From the NCBI RefSeq assembly GCF_013349955.1, contig NZ_JABVXC010000002.1, forward strand, positions 248,001 through 312,000: a stretch of DNA of 64,000 bases, read 5' to 3'. The DNA is from Onishia taeanensis (GTDB lineage: Bacteria; Pseudomonadota; Gammaproteobacteria; Pseudomonadales; Halomonadaceae). The first letter of the stretch is position 1, and each line of letters starts with the position of its first letter. The notes beneath the pieces were generated by a model, which saw only the letters and a program-made list of their open reading frames with translations, made no database searches and was not told where the DNA came from. The position numbers and the translations under genes are program-made. Below, in pieces: positions 39,417-46,776 of this stretch.

Positions 39417-40349
39417 TCATTGAGCGCCTACCGGCTGGCTCACGCCCTCTAGGAATTCTTCAATCGGCAAGGAATTTCCCTGCTCATTCTTTATGGGCGG
39501 CTGCCCTACCCTTTCGCCTCGAGCGCCTTGATTTCGGATGTGATCGGCCACTTGCTGATACAACACCACTAACGCAATACGACGATTAATCGCATCACCG
39601 GGCTCGCTATCCGGAATCGGCACTTGGTCGCCCATACCTGCGACTCTCAGCAGCCGGTCAGGCTCAAGCCCTCCAGCGACCAACTCTCGGCGCGAAGCAT
39701 TGGCGCGGTCGCTAGAGAGCTCCCAATTGCTGTAGCCCTGCAGCCCACCCAGATACGGCACGTTATCGGTATGGCCACTGATACTGATCGGATTTGGCAC
39801 TTCATTGAGGAGAGGCGCCAGCGTCCGAAGCAAACGGCGCATGTAAGGGGCGACCTGATCGCTCCCCAGTTCAAACATTGGGCGTTTGTCAGTATCGACC
39901 AACTGGATGCGCAAGCCCTCGCGCGTCATATCAAAACGCAGCTGGTTGCGCAATTCACGCAATACAGGGTCGGCCTGAATGGCGTTTTCCACGCTGCGGC
40001 GCAGGTCCTTGAAGCGCTGCTGCATTTCGCTTGGCCGATGATCAATGCGCCGATCAATGCGCTCACGCTCACCTTCGGTAGTGGTCGGGTCGGGGCCACC
40101 ACCAGGGATGACATTGCGAGTGTTGGCTTGCTTTTCGCCACCCGCGATAGCTGTCAGTAATGGCGTACTAAAATACTCGGCCACGCCCTGACGCTGCTCT
40201 CGACTCGCCGACGAGAGGATCCACAGGACCAAAAAAAGCGCCATCAAAGCCGTCATGAAATCGGCCAGGGCAATTTTCCAGCTACCACCATGGTGACCAT
40301 GAACGACTTTCTTGCGCCGGATGACAATGGGGGGGCCCTGCGAACTCAT
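39417..40349 (-). CDS. motB: Flagellar stator protein MotB
   Basis: 310-residue stator subunit. One N-terminal helix with the ion-binding Asp30 in SWKIALADFMTALMALFLVL, matching proton-type MotB, then a plug/linker and an OmpA-like peptidoglycan-binding domain (ISGHTDNVPYLGGLQGYSNW). It overlaps motA by ATGA. A different stator pair lies at 59191-61123. Confidence 0.95.
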   Translation of the reverse strand: MSSQGPPIVIRRKKVVHGHHGGSWKIALADFMTALMALFLVLWILSSASREQRQGVAEYFSTPLLTAIAGGEKQANTRNVIPGGGPDPTTTEGERERIDRRIDHRPSEMQQRFKDLRRSVENAIQADPVLRELRNQLRFDMTREGLRIQLVDTDKRPMFELGSDQVAPYMRRLLRTLAPLLNEVPNPISISGHTDNVPYLGGLQGYSNWELSSDRANASRRELVAGGLEPDRLLRVAGMGDQVPIPDSEPGDAINRRIALVVLYQQVADHIRNQGARGERVGQPPIKNEQGNSLPIEEFLEGVSQPVGAQ

Positions 40350-41224
40350 GCGCCTCCCGTTCCAGCAGAGGCCTTGGCGGATCGCACATGCTCTTCAAGC
40401 TCGGCAAAGCCGGGACGTTCGTCGCTGTGCAGCGCTTTGCGGCCAAATTCCACGGCAAGTTGCGGCGCATAGCCATTGAGACTGGCAAGCAGCGTCACGC
40501 GAATGCACTGCAGCATCTTGACGCCTTCCTGAACCTGACGGTCAATGCGGCTCGACAGTGGATTGAAGAAGCCATAGCCAAGCAAGATACCGAGAAAAGT
40601 CCCCACCAGGGCATGAGCAATCATCACGCCCATCTGCTCGGGTCCGGCATCCGCGGAGCTCAGTGCTTTCACCACCCCCATGACCGCCGCCACGATACCG
40701 AATGCCGGAAGGCCGTCACCGACCTTTGCCAAGGCATCAGCAGGGATGTGTGCCTCGTGCTCGAAGGCTTCAATCTCATGAAGCATCAGCTCATCCAGCT
40801 GATGGGGATCCATGCCGCCACTGACCATCAGGCGTAAATAGTCAGTGATAAAATTCATGATCATGGGATCATTGACGACCCGCGGATGCTCGGTGAACAG
40901 CGGGCTATCCTCAGGCGCATCGATATCTCGCTCGATACCCAGCATCCCTTCGCGACGGACCTTGCTCAGCAGCTTGTACAACACTGCCATGACTTCCATA
41001 TAGGTCTGCTTGTCATACTTGGCCGTACGCTTGAGCTTGGAAAAGCTCTTGATCGTCGCCTTCATTGCCTTGCCGTTGTTGGCAGCAATAAATGCACCCA
41101 AGGCACCACCGAAAATCATGAGAAATTCGGTGGGCTGGTAGAGAGGGCCTAGCTCGCCACCGGCGAGGGCAAAACCGCCGAATACCGATAGCGTTACGAT
41201 AATGAACCCGAGAGGTATAAACAC
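40346..41224 (-). CDS. motA: Flagellar stator protein MotA
   Basis: 292-residue stator subunit with four membrane helices, of the E. coli proton-driven type: GGELGPLYQPTEFLMIFGGA, VGDGLPAFGIVAAVMGVVKA (conserved Pro) and LNGYAPQLAVEFGRKALHS. The start is GTG 41224 with AAGGA 8 nt upstream. It is first in motA-motB-cheA-cheW and has a sigma-28 promoter 40 nt upstream, as in E. coli. Confidence 0.96.
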   Translation of the reverse strand: MFIPLGFIIVTLSVFGGFALAGGELGPLYQPTEFLMIFGGALGAFIAANNGKAMKATIKSFSKLKRTAKYDKQTYMEVMAVLYKLLSKVRREGMLGIERDIDAPEDSPLFTEHPRVVNDPMIMNFITDYLRLMVSGGMDPHQLDELMLHEIEAFEHEAHIPADALAKVGDGLPAFGIVAAVMGVVKALSSADAGPEQMGVMIAHALVGTFLGILLGYGFFNPLSSRIDRQVQEGVKMLQCIRVTLLASLNGYAPQLAVEFGRKALHSDERPGFAELEEHVRSAKASAGTGGA

Positions 41225-41264
41225 AAGCTACGTCCTTCACTGCGGCGAATAGCGTCTTATATGT

Positions 41265-41291
41265 CTATCGGCAAGGTGTCGACGGCCTTGA
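41265..41291 (-). promoter_or_regulatory. Sigma-28 promoter of motAB-cheAW
   Basis: Minus strand TCAAGGCC, 11 nt, GCCGATAG. One mismatch in the TAAAG core, one in the -10, exact spacing. Predicted start about 35 nt before the motA GTG. The fliD promoter has the same TCAAG / GCCGATAG variant. Confidence 0.72.
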
Positions 41292-41332
41292 GGCCCAGAA
41301 GCGAAAAAAGGTCGGCCAGGGAGCGACCCAAC

Positions 41333-41362
41333 GAAAAAGCCCTGGCGGTCGGGCCAGGGCTT
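41333..41362 (-). terminator. Rho-independent terminator of flhDC
   Basis: AAGCCCTGG and CCAGGGCTT pair over nine bases; on the minus strand the stem runs into TTTTTCG. It sits 36 nt after the flhC stop. Confidence 0.8.
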
Positions 41363-41397
41363 AAGCAGGGAGGCAATGTCCTACACCAAGCTTTTAC

Positions 41398-41994
41398 TCA
41401 CGACATGCGCGATGCTGCGGCACGATGCTCAGGTGTGGCCAAGCTGGAGGTGGGCGCTGCGTCTTTCCCCTTGGCCATACGCTTGCGAGTCTTACCTGCC
41501 CTTGAGGGCGGCTGACAGATCCCGCACACAAACTCCTGAGTCGGCGTATGCGCATGAGCCACGTATTGACCACGGCACGATGTGCAGGTAGCCAGCTCCA
41601 GCAGCTCACTCTCGAAGAAGCGCACCAACGTCCAAGCACGCGTCAGGCCCAGAACCGGCTCGGCGCCGTCCAGGCCGACTTGCTCGAGGTAAAGCCGAAA
41701 GGCCTTGACAAAGGCCTCCATACGATCACATTCACAATCTTCTAGCAGGCGGTAGTAGTAATTATAAAAAAGCGACGAGTGAATATTAGGAAGCCATGTA
41801 ATAAACCAGTCCGTGGAAAATGGCAGCATCCCCTTGGGAGGCGACATGCCGCGCACCTCCTTATAAAGCCTGATTAAACGACCGCGACTGAGGTCAGTTT
41901 CGGTTTCCAGTACCTGCAGCCGGGCACCAAGCTCAATCAACTCAACAGCCATCTGGATCTGCTGCATCTCCATCACTAGGCTCTTTTCACTCAT
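41398..41994 (-). CDS. flhC: Flagellar master regulator subunit FlhC
   Basis: 198-residue subunit of the FlhD4C2 activator of class II flagellar promoters. ATG 41994 (GGGAGG 6 nt upstream) overlaps the flhD stop (ATGA). Seen: the N-terminal helical region [40 protein letters not shown], and the zinc site [11 protein letters not shown] ... CGIC with four cysteines. The C-terminal tail of about 30 residues is basic. Confidence 0.95.
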   Translation of the reverse strand: MSEKSLVMEMQQIQMAVELIELGARLQVLETETDLSRGRLIRLYKEVRGMSPPKGMLPFSTDWFITWLPNIHSSLFYNYYYRLLEDCECDRMEAFVKAFRLYLEQVGLDGAEPVLGLTRAWTLVRFFESELLELATCTSCRGQYVAHAHTPTQEFVCGICQPPSRAGKTRKRMAKGKDAAPTSSLATPEHRAAASRMS

Positions 41995-42329
41995 GCCATG
42001 CCTCCCGTTGAATGGCATGTCGAAGTGGATGGAGCCTGTGACAGGATCATTGACGCATGCGTGTGGATAAGGCCATGTTCGCGCCTCTGCCGAACCAGGG
42101 CCTGCAATTGAGTAGCGTCACCCAAGCTTAACTGGCAAAGCAATTGGTTAGTGCGTGAGAGCTGACCCAGCTGCCGCGCCGAGAGTGAGGTTAGAAGGTC
42201 CGCCATCTCTCCATCGACCTTGAGCCGAAACATGGCCGTGGCCCGATCGTCGGCTAGTAGGCGCTGCGCCAATAGCAAATACGACAGATTCAAATCCTGG
42301 ATTTCATCCAGGAGCTGCTCATTAACCAT
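41991..42329 (-). CDS. flhD: Flagellar master regulator subunit FlhD
   Basis: 112-residue partner of FlhC. ATG 42329 gives [20 protein letters not shown], the family N terminus, with AGGGG 6 nt upstream; an ATG seven codons earlier lacks support. Also seen: [16 protein letters not shown] and the DNA-contact region that follows. The tail after about residue 95 is diverged. First gene of flhDC, behind a long upstream region. Confidence 0.93.
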   Translation of the reverse strand: MVNEQLLDEIQDLNLSYLLLAQRLLADDRATAMFRLKVDGEMADLLTSLSARQLGQLSRTNQLLCQLSLGDATQLQALVRQRREHGLIHTHASMILSQAPSTSTCHSTGGMA

Positions 42330-42727
42330 TCCTGACCCCTGCGAAGGCATGCAATTATCAAACGATCAGTCCTTGTCTGACTAGGTGTGTCAGCTTTTTT
42401 TATGGGACTGTCTGATCTATCTTTTGACCATTGTTAGTTTTTTAGCATTACATTTTCAACCGTGCGCAAGCGAACCTTTGCTGACGGGTTACAAATAGGT
42501 AACGGGGGAAAGCGGGGGTAAAAGGCCGCAAATTGCGAACCAAGCCCCATGCAGGCGATGAAAAAATGCTAGCCGCGGGCAACGCAATTTTCCTTAATAC
42601 ACATTTTTTTTCTTTTCTTTACATGAAAAGAAATTAGTTTGCTCATTACTGGCCAACCCTCCGGAAGGCTGGAAGAACATAAGGATCATAATCATTAACA
42701 ACATGACGCAATCCTCCCCCCCATGCA
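42330..42727 (-). promoter_or_regulatory. Long AT-rich upstream region of flhDC
   Basis: 398 nt without a supported gene, markedly richer in A and T than its surroundings. A possible sigma-70 pair on the minus strand is TTGAAA (42454-42459), 17 nt, TAACAA, the latter weak. An imperfect dyad at 42652-42671 (CCAACCCTCCGGAAGGCTGG) lies 57-76 nt from the flhD-distal fhlB start side and may be the terminator of fhlB. Long, complex leaders are normal for flhDC, where many regulators act. Confidence 0.5.
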
Positions 42728-43003
42728 TCAATCGGATTGGGGCGCCAGGTCACGCACCCAGACCAGTAATTCAGCAATAACTTGGTAGAGTTCTGGTGGG
42801 ATCTTTTCATCAAGGTCGAGCTGCATCAGCATGTTGACCAATGCAGGCGCATCGTGGACAAAAATATCGTTTTCCCTGGCCGCTTCGATGATGCGATCCG
42901 CCATGTCGCCGTAGCCCTTGGCAACGACATGCGGCGCCCGTTCACCTTGATGGTAGGCTAACGCCACCGCTTGGCGCCGCTCGCCCCGAGAGTTAGCGCT
43001 CAC
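42728..43003 (-). CDS. FlhB C-terminal-domain paralogue (FhlB/EscU-type)
   Basis: 91-residue soluble protein matching only the cytoplasmic domain of FlhB: AVALAYHQGERAPHVVAKGY aligns with the FlhB stretch that follows NPTH. The cleavage tetrapeptide itself is absent (RRQAVAL instead of NPTHYAVAL), and there are no membrane segments. The GTG start overlaps the fliK stop (GTGA) with AAGGAGG upstream. Such proteins are often paired with FliK and may assist the substrate-specificity switch. Confidence 0.82.
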   Translation of the reverse strand: MSANSRGERRQAVALAYHQGERAPHVVAKGYGDMADRIIEAARENDIFVHDAPALVNMLMQLDLDEKIPPELYQVIAELLVWVRDLAPQSD

Positions 43004-44334
43004 ACCGAGCCTCCTTTGCCTTGCCGCTCGACCATATGCAAGCCGACGGCCTCAAAGCCGCAGGCCTGCAAACGCGAACGCAAGTCAGCCTCACCAGTAT
43101 GCAGCCGGGCCAGAACCTCCTGATTCTCGGCAGACAGCGTAATATCCAGCTGCTTGGGAGCAAAACGCAGCATCACATCCAGACTCCCCAGTCCCGCCAC
43201 CTGCAGCGACATTTGCGTCTGCCACGCCCCCTGATCGGCTTCTTCGTCAGCCTCATCAGATGTTGATTGCTCGCCACCGCGCTGTCCTCCCTGCGGCATC
43301 TGTAAGACGAGCGCCATAAACACCCCCGACCAGACATCCCCTTCCCAGCGCAATACCGGCGACGGAGTCGCGAGCATTTCCAGTTGATGACGCACCACGT
43401 TCTGCTGTGCGTCATCAAGGCCATCCACACTCGCCGAGGCATGATGTGAACGCTCCGCACCAGCGGCAGGCAGGGGTATTTCTGCACGCTCAGCGCCACC
43501 AACTTGTTGGTAAGCCTGATGCGTCGGGCTTCCGCCAGCAGGGTTAGGACTAACGCCTGACGTCTGCGCCATTGAAGAAGCATTAGACCCAAGAGATGCT
43601 CCGGCTCCTGCTTGGGCTGCTGAACTGGCGGAGCCGCCGGTCGCAACAGGCACTGAACCGCCTCCCCCACGTTGAGCGCTGGCCTCTGGGCCAGCCATCG
43701 GCACGGAGCCCACAAGAATGCTCGCCCAGGCGGAACCCGACAGAGACGCGGGCGCAGGCAATGGCATTGACATCGGCGACGGCGCCGACGTGACTGGTGT
43801 CAACTGTTGAAAGAGGTTGGCGCTATTAGCGCGATTCATTTGAGGTTCGAGCGCCAGCTGCTGTCGAGGCAGCTCGCCACGGTACCACTTGGCCAAATGT
43901 GATTCGTAAAAAAGCCCACTTGTCTCGATGCTCTGCTGTAGACGAGAGGCGACTTGAGTCGATGGCGCCGTACTCGCCTCGGCTGGCAGCAAGGGGCCCT
44001 GTACGCGTAGCGTGGAGGGTGGCGCCGGAAAACGCTCGAGCACGCTGGCGATGGTTTGCGCCGATGCGCTGAAATGCGTTTGGGTGGAAGGCTGAGCACC
44101 GGGCCGGGATAGATCGGAAGGAGAGACCCCCTGCCCCTGGGAACGGCCAACTAACGGCGATGAAACCGTTCCCTGTCTAGGGTCTAGCCGAGAGTCACTG
44201 CGCAGTGCTTGAACGGCATCGCTCGGGCTCGAAGGCTGCACCGGAGCATTGAGCTCCCGCGGCACGGGCACATCGACCCGCTTCCCCAATACCTGATGGA
44301 GCAGGGTATCGATCAAAGGCGTTATGCCACTCAA
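43000..44334 (-). CDS. fliK: FliK-type hook-length control protein
   Basis: 444 residues. The first 300 are low-complexity, rich in Ser, Ala, Pro and Gly (a ruler-like region). The last 110 hold the conserved FliK C-terminal core (LQVAGLGSLDVMLRFAPKQL, NQEVLARLHTGEADLRSRLQ). FliK measures the hook and triggers the FlhB switch. TTG start overlapping the fliT stop (TTGA), AAGGG upstream, no suitable ATG. Its place in the fliDST operon, not next to hook or fliE-J genes, is unusual. Confidence 0.8.
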   Translation of the reverse strand: MSGITPLIDTLLHQVLGKRVDVPVPRELNAPVQPSSPSDAVQALRSDSRLDPRQGTVSSPLVGRSQGQGVSPSDLSRPGAQPSTQTHFSASAQTIASVLERFPAPPSTLRVQGPLLPAEASTAPSTQVASRLQQSIETSGLFYESHLAKWYRGELPRQQLALEPQMNRANSANLFQQLTPVTSAPSPMSMPLPAPASLSGSAWASILVGSVPMAGPEASAQRGGGGSVPVATGGSASSAAQAGAGASLGSNASSMAQTSGVSPNPAGGSPTHQAYQQVGGAERAEIPLPAAGAERSHHASASVDGLDDAQQNVVRHQLEMLATPSPVLRWEGDVWSGVFMALVLQMPQGGQRGGEQSTSDEADEEADQGAWQTQMSLQVAGLGSLDVMLRFAPKQLDITLSAENQEVLARLHTGEADLRSRLQACGFEAVGLHMVERQGKGGSV

Positions 44335-44738
44335 GCATCACCCTTCTTGAATCGCGAAGGACCGCCAAGCACCTGAGACCCCGCCGCGCCTCCATATGCG
44401 CTATCAACCGAACGCTTGCGCCGGCTGGCATCCAGCAGTGCGCCAAGCTCGTCACGCCGCTTGTTTAGGCGACGGCGAATTTCCAGGTCATCTTCGAGAA
44501 TACGCTCCAGCAGCGATGCCTTGCGCTCGCGCTGCACGACATCCAATGTTTTACCGGCCTCGATTCTCGATAGCCGTTCGACTTCGATGACGTAGTCAGC
44601 CTCTTCCTCAAGCAGGCGGCTCCAGTCTTCCTCGCAGGCAAAGGCGAGCATTCGGCTAGAGCGCTCCAACAGCGCCTCATAACCGGAAATAATATCGTCA
44701 TGGGCACCATCGCCTTCTTCGAACCGCCGCTCAGTCAT
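44331..44738 (-). CDS. fliT: FliT-like flagellar export chaperone
   Basis: 135-residue, almost wholly helical protein (DIISGYEALLERSSRMLAFA, RKASLLERILEDDLEIRRRL), matching the size and pattern of FliT, the FliD chaperone that also binds FlhC in Salmonella. It follows fliS by 1 nt and overlaps fliK. ATG 44738 is chosen over a longer frame. Sequence identity in this family is low, so the call leans on position in fliD-fliS-fliT. Confidence 0.75.
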   Translation of the reverse strand: MTERRFEEGDGAHDDIISGYEALLERSSRMLAFACEEDWSRLLEEEADYVIEVERLSRIEAGKTLDVVQRERKASLLERILEDDLEIRRRLNKRRDELGALLDASRRKRSVDSAYGGAAGSQVLGGPSRFKKGDA

Positions 44739-44739
44739 G

Positions 44740-45159
44740 TCACACCCCGTCAGACCGGCCACCGATCTCGCGCCAGGCAGAACCGATATTTTCGAGAAGT
44801 GCCGAGGCCTCATCAAGACGTTCGAGGTCATTACGTAGATTAGCTTCCATTAGCAGGCGAGCCACGTAGTCGTAAAGCGACCACAGCCGCTCAGCAATTT
44901 CCCCGCCCTTTTCCGCATCGAGTGCGGCCTGCAGGCCGTTATTGACAATATCTAACGCCTTGGAAATAGCGAGGCCCTTCTCCGGCACATTGCCATCCTG
45001 CATATGGATGCGTGCCTTACGAATCGATGCCTGCGCACCGTCAAACAGCATGGCAATGAGCTGATGCGGTGTAGCCGACATGACGCCGCTCTCAACGCCG
45101 ACGCGAGCGTAGGCCTTGGCTCCCTTGCTGTAAGCGGCGGCTCCTCTCATGGCACTCAT
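44740..45159 (-). CDS. fliS: Flagellin export chaperone FliS
   Basis: 139-residue four-helix chaperone that binds the C terminus of flagellin and prevents early polymerisation. Seen: SATPHQLIAMLFDGAQASIR, KGLAISKALDIVNNGLQAAL and WSLYDYVARLLMEANLRND, all typical. 59 nt after fliD. Two flagellins lie nearby as clients. Confidence 0.95.
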   Translation of the reverse strand: MSAMRGAAAYSKGAKAYARVGVESGVMSATPHQLIAMLFDGAQASIRKARIHMQDGNVPEKGLAISKALDIVNNGLQAALDAEKGGEIAERLWSLYDYVARLLMEANLRNDLERLDEASALLENIGSAWREIGGRSDGV

Positions 45160-45218
45160 GGTCCTTTCCTCGTATTCAGCATAATTGGTGACTGACGCTT
45201 CTGGTGCTGTTCAGGCAG

Positions 45219-46598
45219 TTAGTTTCTACCCAGCTGAGCGTTCATATTGTCGAACTGTTGAGTCAAGTAGCTACTCGTCGAGTTCATATTGGCGATCATG
45301 CTGTCCAGTTGAGCGAACTGTTCACGATAGCGAGCAATCGTATCGTTGATATTTTCCTCAGTGCGCGTGTAGCGTTCACCCAAGCGTTCGATGCTATCTT
45401 CAAGGCCCTGCGTCGAGTTGGCGATCAAGCCACCTTCTTCCAACATGCGCCCCAGCACGCCATCGACCTGACCAGCCAAGCCGCCTGCCTCATCGGTACC
45501 GGTGAAAAAATCACTGAGGGCGGCCAGGTCATTGTCGACTGCATCTCCTAGCTTTTCTTCATCGAGCTCGAGCGTCCCATCGACCTGAAGACTAATGCCG
45601 ACATCCGAAAGCATCTGGAACGTGCCATCCCCGGCACTGCCACCCAAGGCATTACGAAGTTGAGACTCGACACTACGCAGCGTGCTATCGCCCAGCAGCT
45701 CACCCGCATCACCGGTTTCTGCATTGAAGCTGGTCAGGTCCGCCATCTTCTCCTGCAGCTTGTTGTAGCTGTCGACGAAGCCTTTAACCGCAGACTTCAC
45801 AGCACCGCTGTCACGCTCGACGCCAAGGGTCGCGCTACCCGTCTCGGCAATGGAGAGCGTCACACCCTGCACCGCCCCTTCGACGGTATTGGACTGGCTG
45901 GAAATATCGATGCCATTGACGCTCAATTTGGCATTGGCGGCGGCGACTGACTCTGTCATACCGTCTATCGCCATACCCAGGTCACTACCGGTATCGCTAA
46001 AAGCTACGGTTATCTGAGACTCGGTGCCGGTCGCCTCGGATGTCAGTACCAGCCGATAAGGCTGGTCAACAGTGCCACTACCATCGAAGCCGCCACCATC
46101 ATTGACTATCGACGCCTGCACGCCTGCACCCGACGCATTGATACTGTCGCGCACGTCTTCAAGCGTACTGTCGGCAGTGACCTCGATGACCGTATCGTCG
46201 CCGCCTCCCACGCTTACCGTCAGTGTTCCCGCGGATGCCAGGCGTTCAGAGCTGCTGGCTACACCATTGGCGGCCAGGCTCTGAGCCCGGGCGAGCTGAG
46301 TCACCTCAATATCGTATCTGCCGGGCGCAGCGTCGCTGCCCCCTGCTGCCGTCACGGCATCGCCAGTTACCTCGCTGGTCACGCCCTGAAAGAACTCGGC
46401 GTCATTCAGCTTAGCGGCAGCATCTTGAAACTGGGTCAGCGCACTCTCAAGCTGACCATAGGCAGAAATCTGCGACTGGTAGCTCTGCTGTTGCTGCGTG
46501 ATGGGCGCGAGCTTTTCACGCTCAGCGCTTTTGAGCTGATCAAGCAGCCCATTGAGATCGAGCCCCGAGCCGATACCCAGGGATGAAATCGTCGCCAT
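45219..46598 (-). CDS. fliD: Flagellar filament cap protein FliD
   Basis: 459-residue hook-associated protein 2 that caps the filament. ATG 46598 (AGGAGG upstream) gives MATISSLGIGSGLDLNGLLD, the family N terminus. The N-terminal coiled D0/D1 (QQQQSYQSQISAYGQLESAL), central variable domain and C-terminal coiled region (TRTEENINDTIARYREQFAQ) are present. First gene of fliD-S-T-K-fhlB, with both an FlhDC-like dyad and a sigma-28 promoter upstream. Confidence 0.95.
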   Translation of the reverse strand: MATISSLGIGSGLDLNGLLDQLKSAEREKLAPITQQQQSYQSQISAYGQLESALTQFQDAAAKLNDAEFFQGVTSEVTGDAVTAAGGSDAAPGRYDIEVTQLARAQSLAANGVASSSERLASAGTLTVSVGGGDDTVIEVTADSTLEDVRDSINASGAGVQASIVNDGGGFDGSGTVDQPYRLVLTSEATGTESQITVAFSDTGSDLGMAIDGMTESVAAANAKLSVNGIDISSQSNTVEGAVQGVTLSIAETGSATLGVERDSGAVKSAVKGFVDSYNKLQEKMADLTSFNAETGDAGELLGDSTLRSVESQLRNALGGSAGDGTFQMLSDVGISLQVDGTLELDEEKLGDAVDNDLAALSDFFTGTDEAGGLAGQVDGVLGRMLEEGGLIANSTQGLEDSIERLGERYTRTEENINDTIARYREQFAQLDSMIANMNSTSSYLTQQFDNMNAQLGRN

Positions 46599-46654
46599 GC
46601 CGGTGCCTCCTGTTGCGAGCCATTCTGCCAAGTAGAGCGCCACCGCGAGGGGCC

Positions 46655-46681
46655 GAATAGCTTCTTAAATTGCCGTTATTT
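46655..46681 (-). promoter_or_regulatory. Candidate FlhDC box upstream of fliD
   Basis: GAATAGCT and CGTTATTT halves separated by 11 nt; the right half is consensus, the left has mismatches. It lies between the sigma-28 -10 element and the gene, which would give fliD both class II and class III control, as known for E. coli fliDST. Confidence 0.45.
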
Positions 46682-46684
46682 CAC

Positions 46685-46711
46685 CTATCGGCGCCCAGCA
46701 TCAGAACTTGA
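46685..46711 (-). promoter_or_regulatory. Sigma-28 promoter of the fliD operon
   Basis: Minus strand TCAAGTTC, 11 nt, GCCGATAG; -35 six of eight and -10 seven of eight matches with exact spacing. The predicted start is about 80 nt before fliD. It lies in the 178-nt gap between fliD and the PilZ-HD-GYP gene. Confidence 0.72.
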
Positions 46712-46776
46712 GGAACACATTACGCAATCTGCCCTTGGTCATTGAGACCGCCACCGCACCCTCAAGCAGTCCGTGT

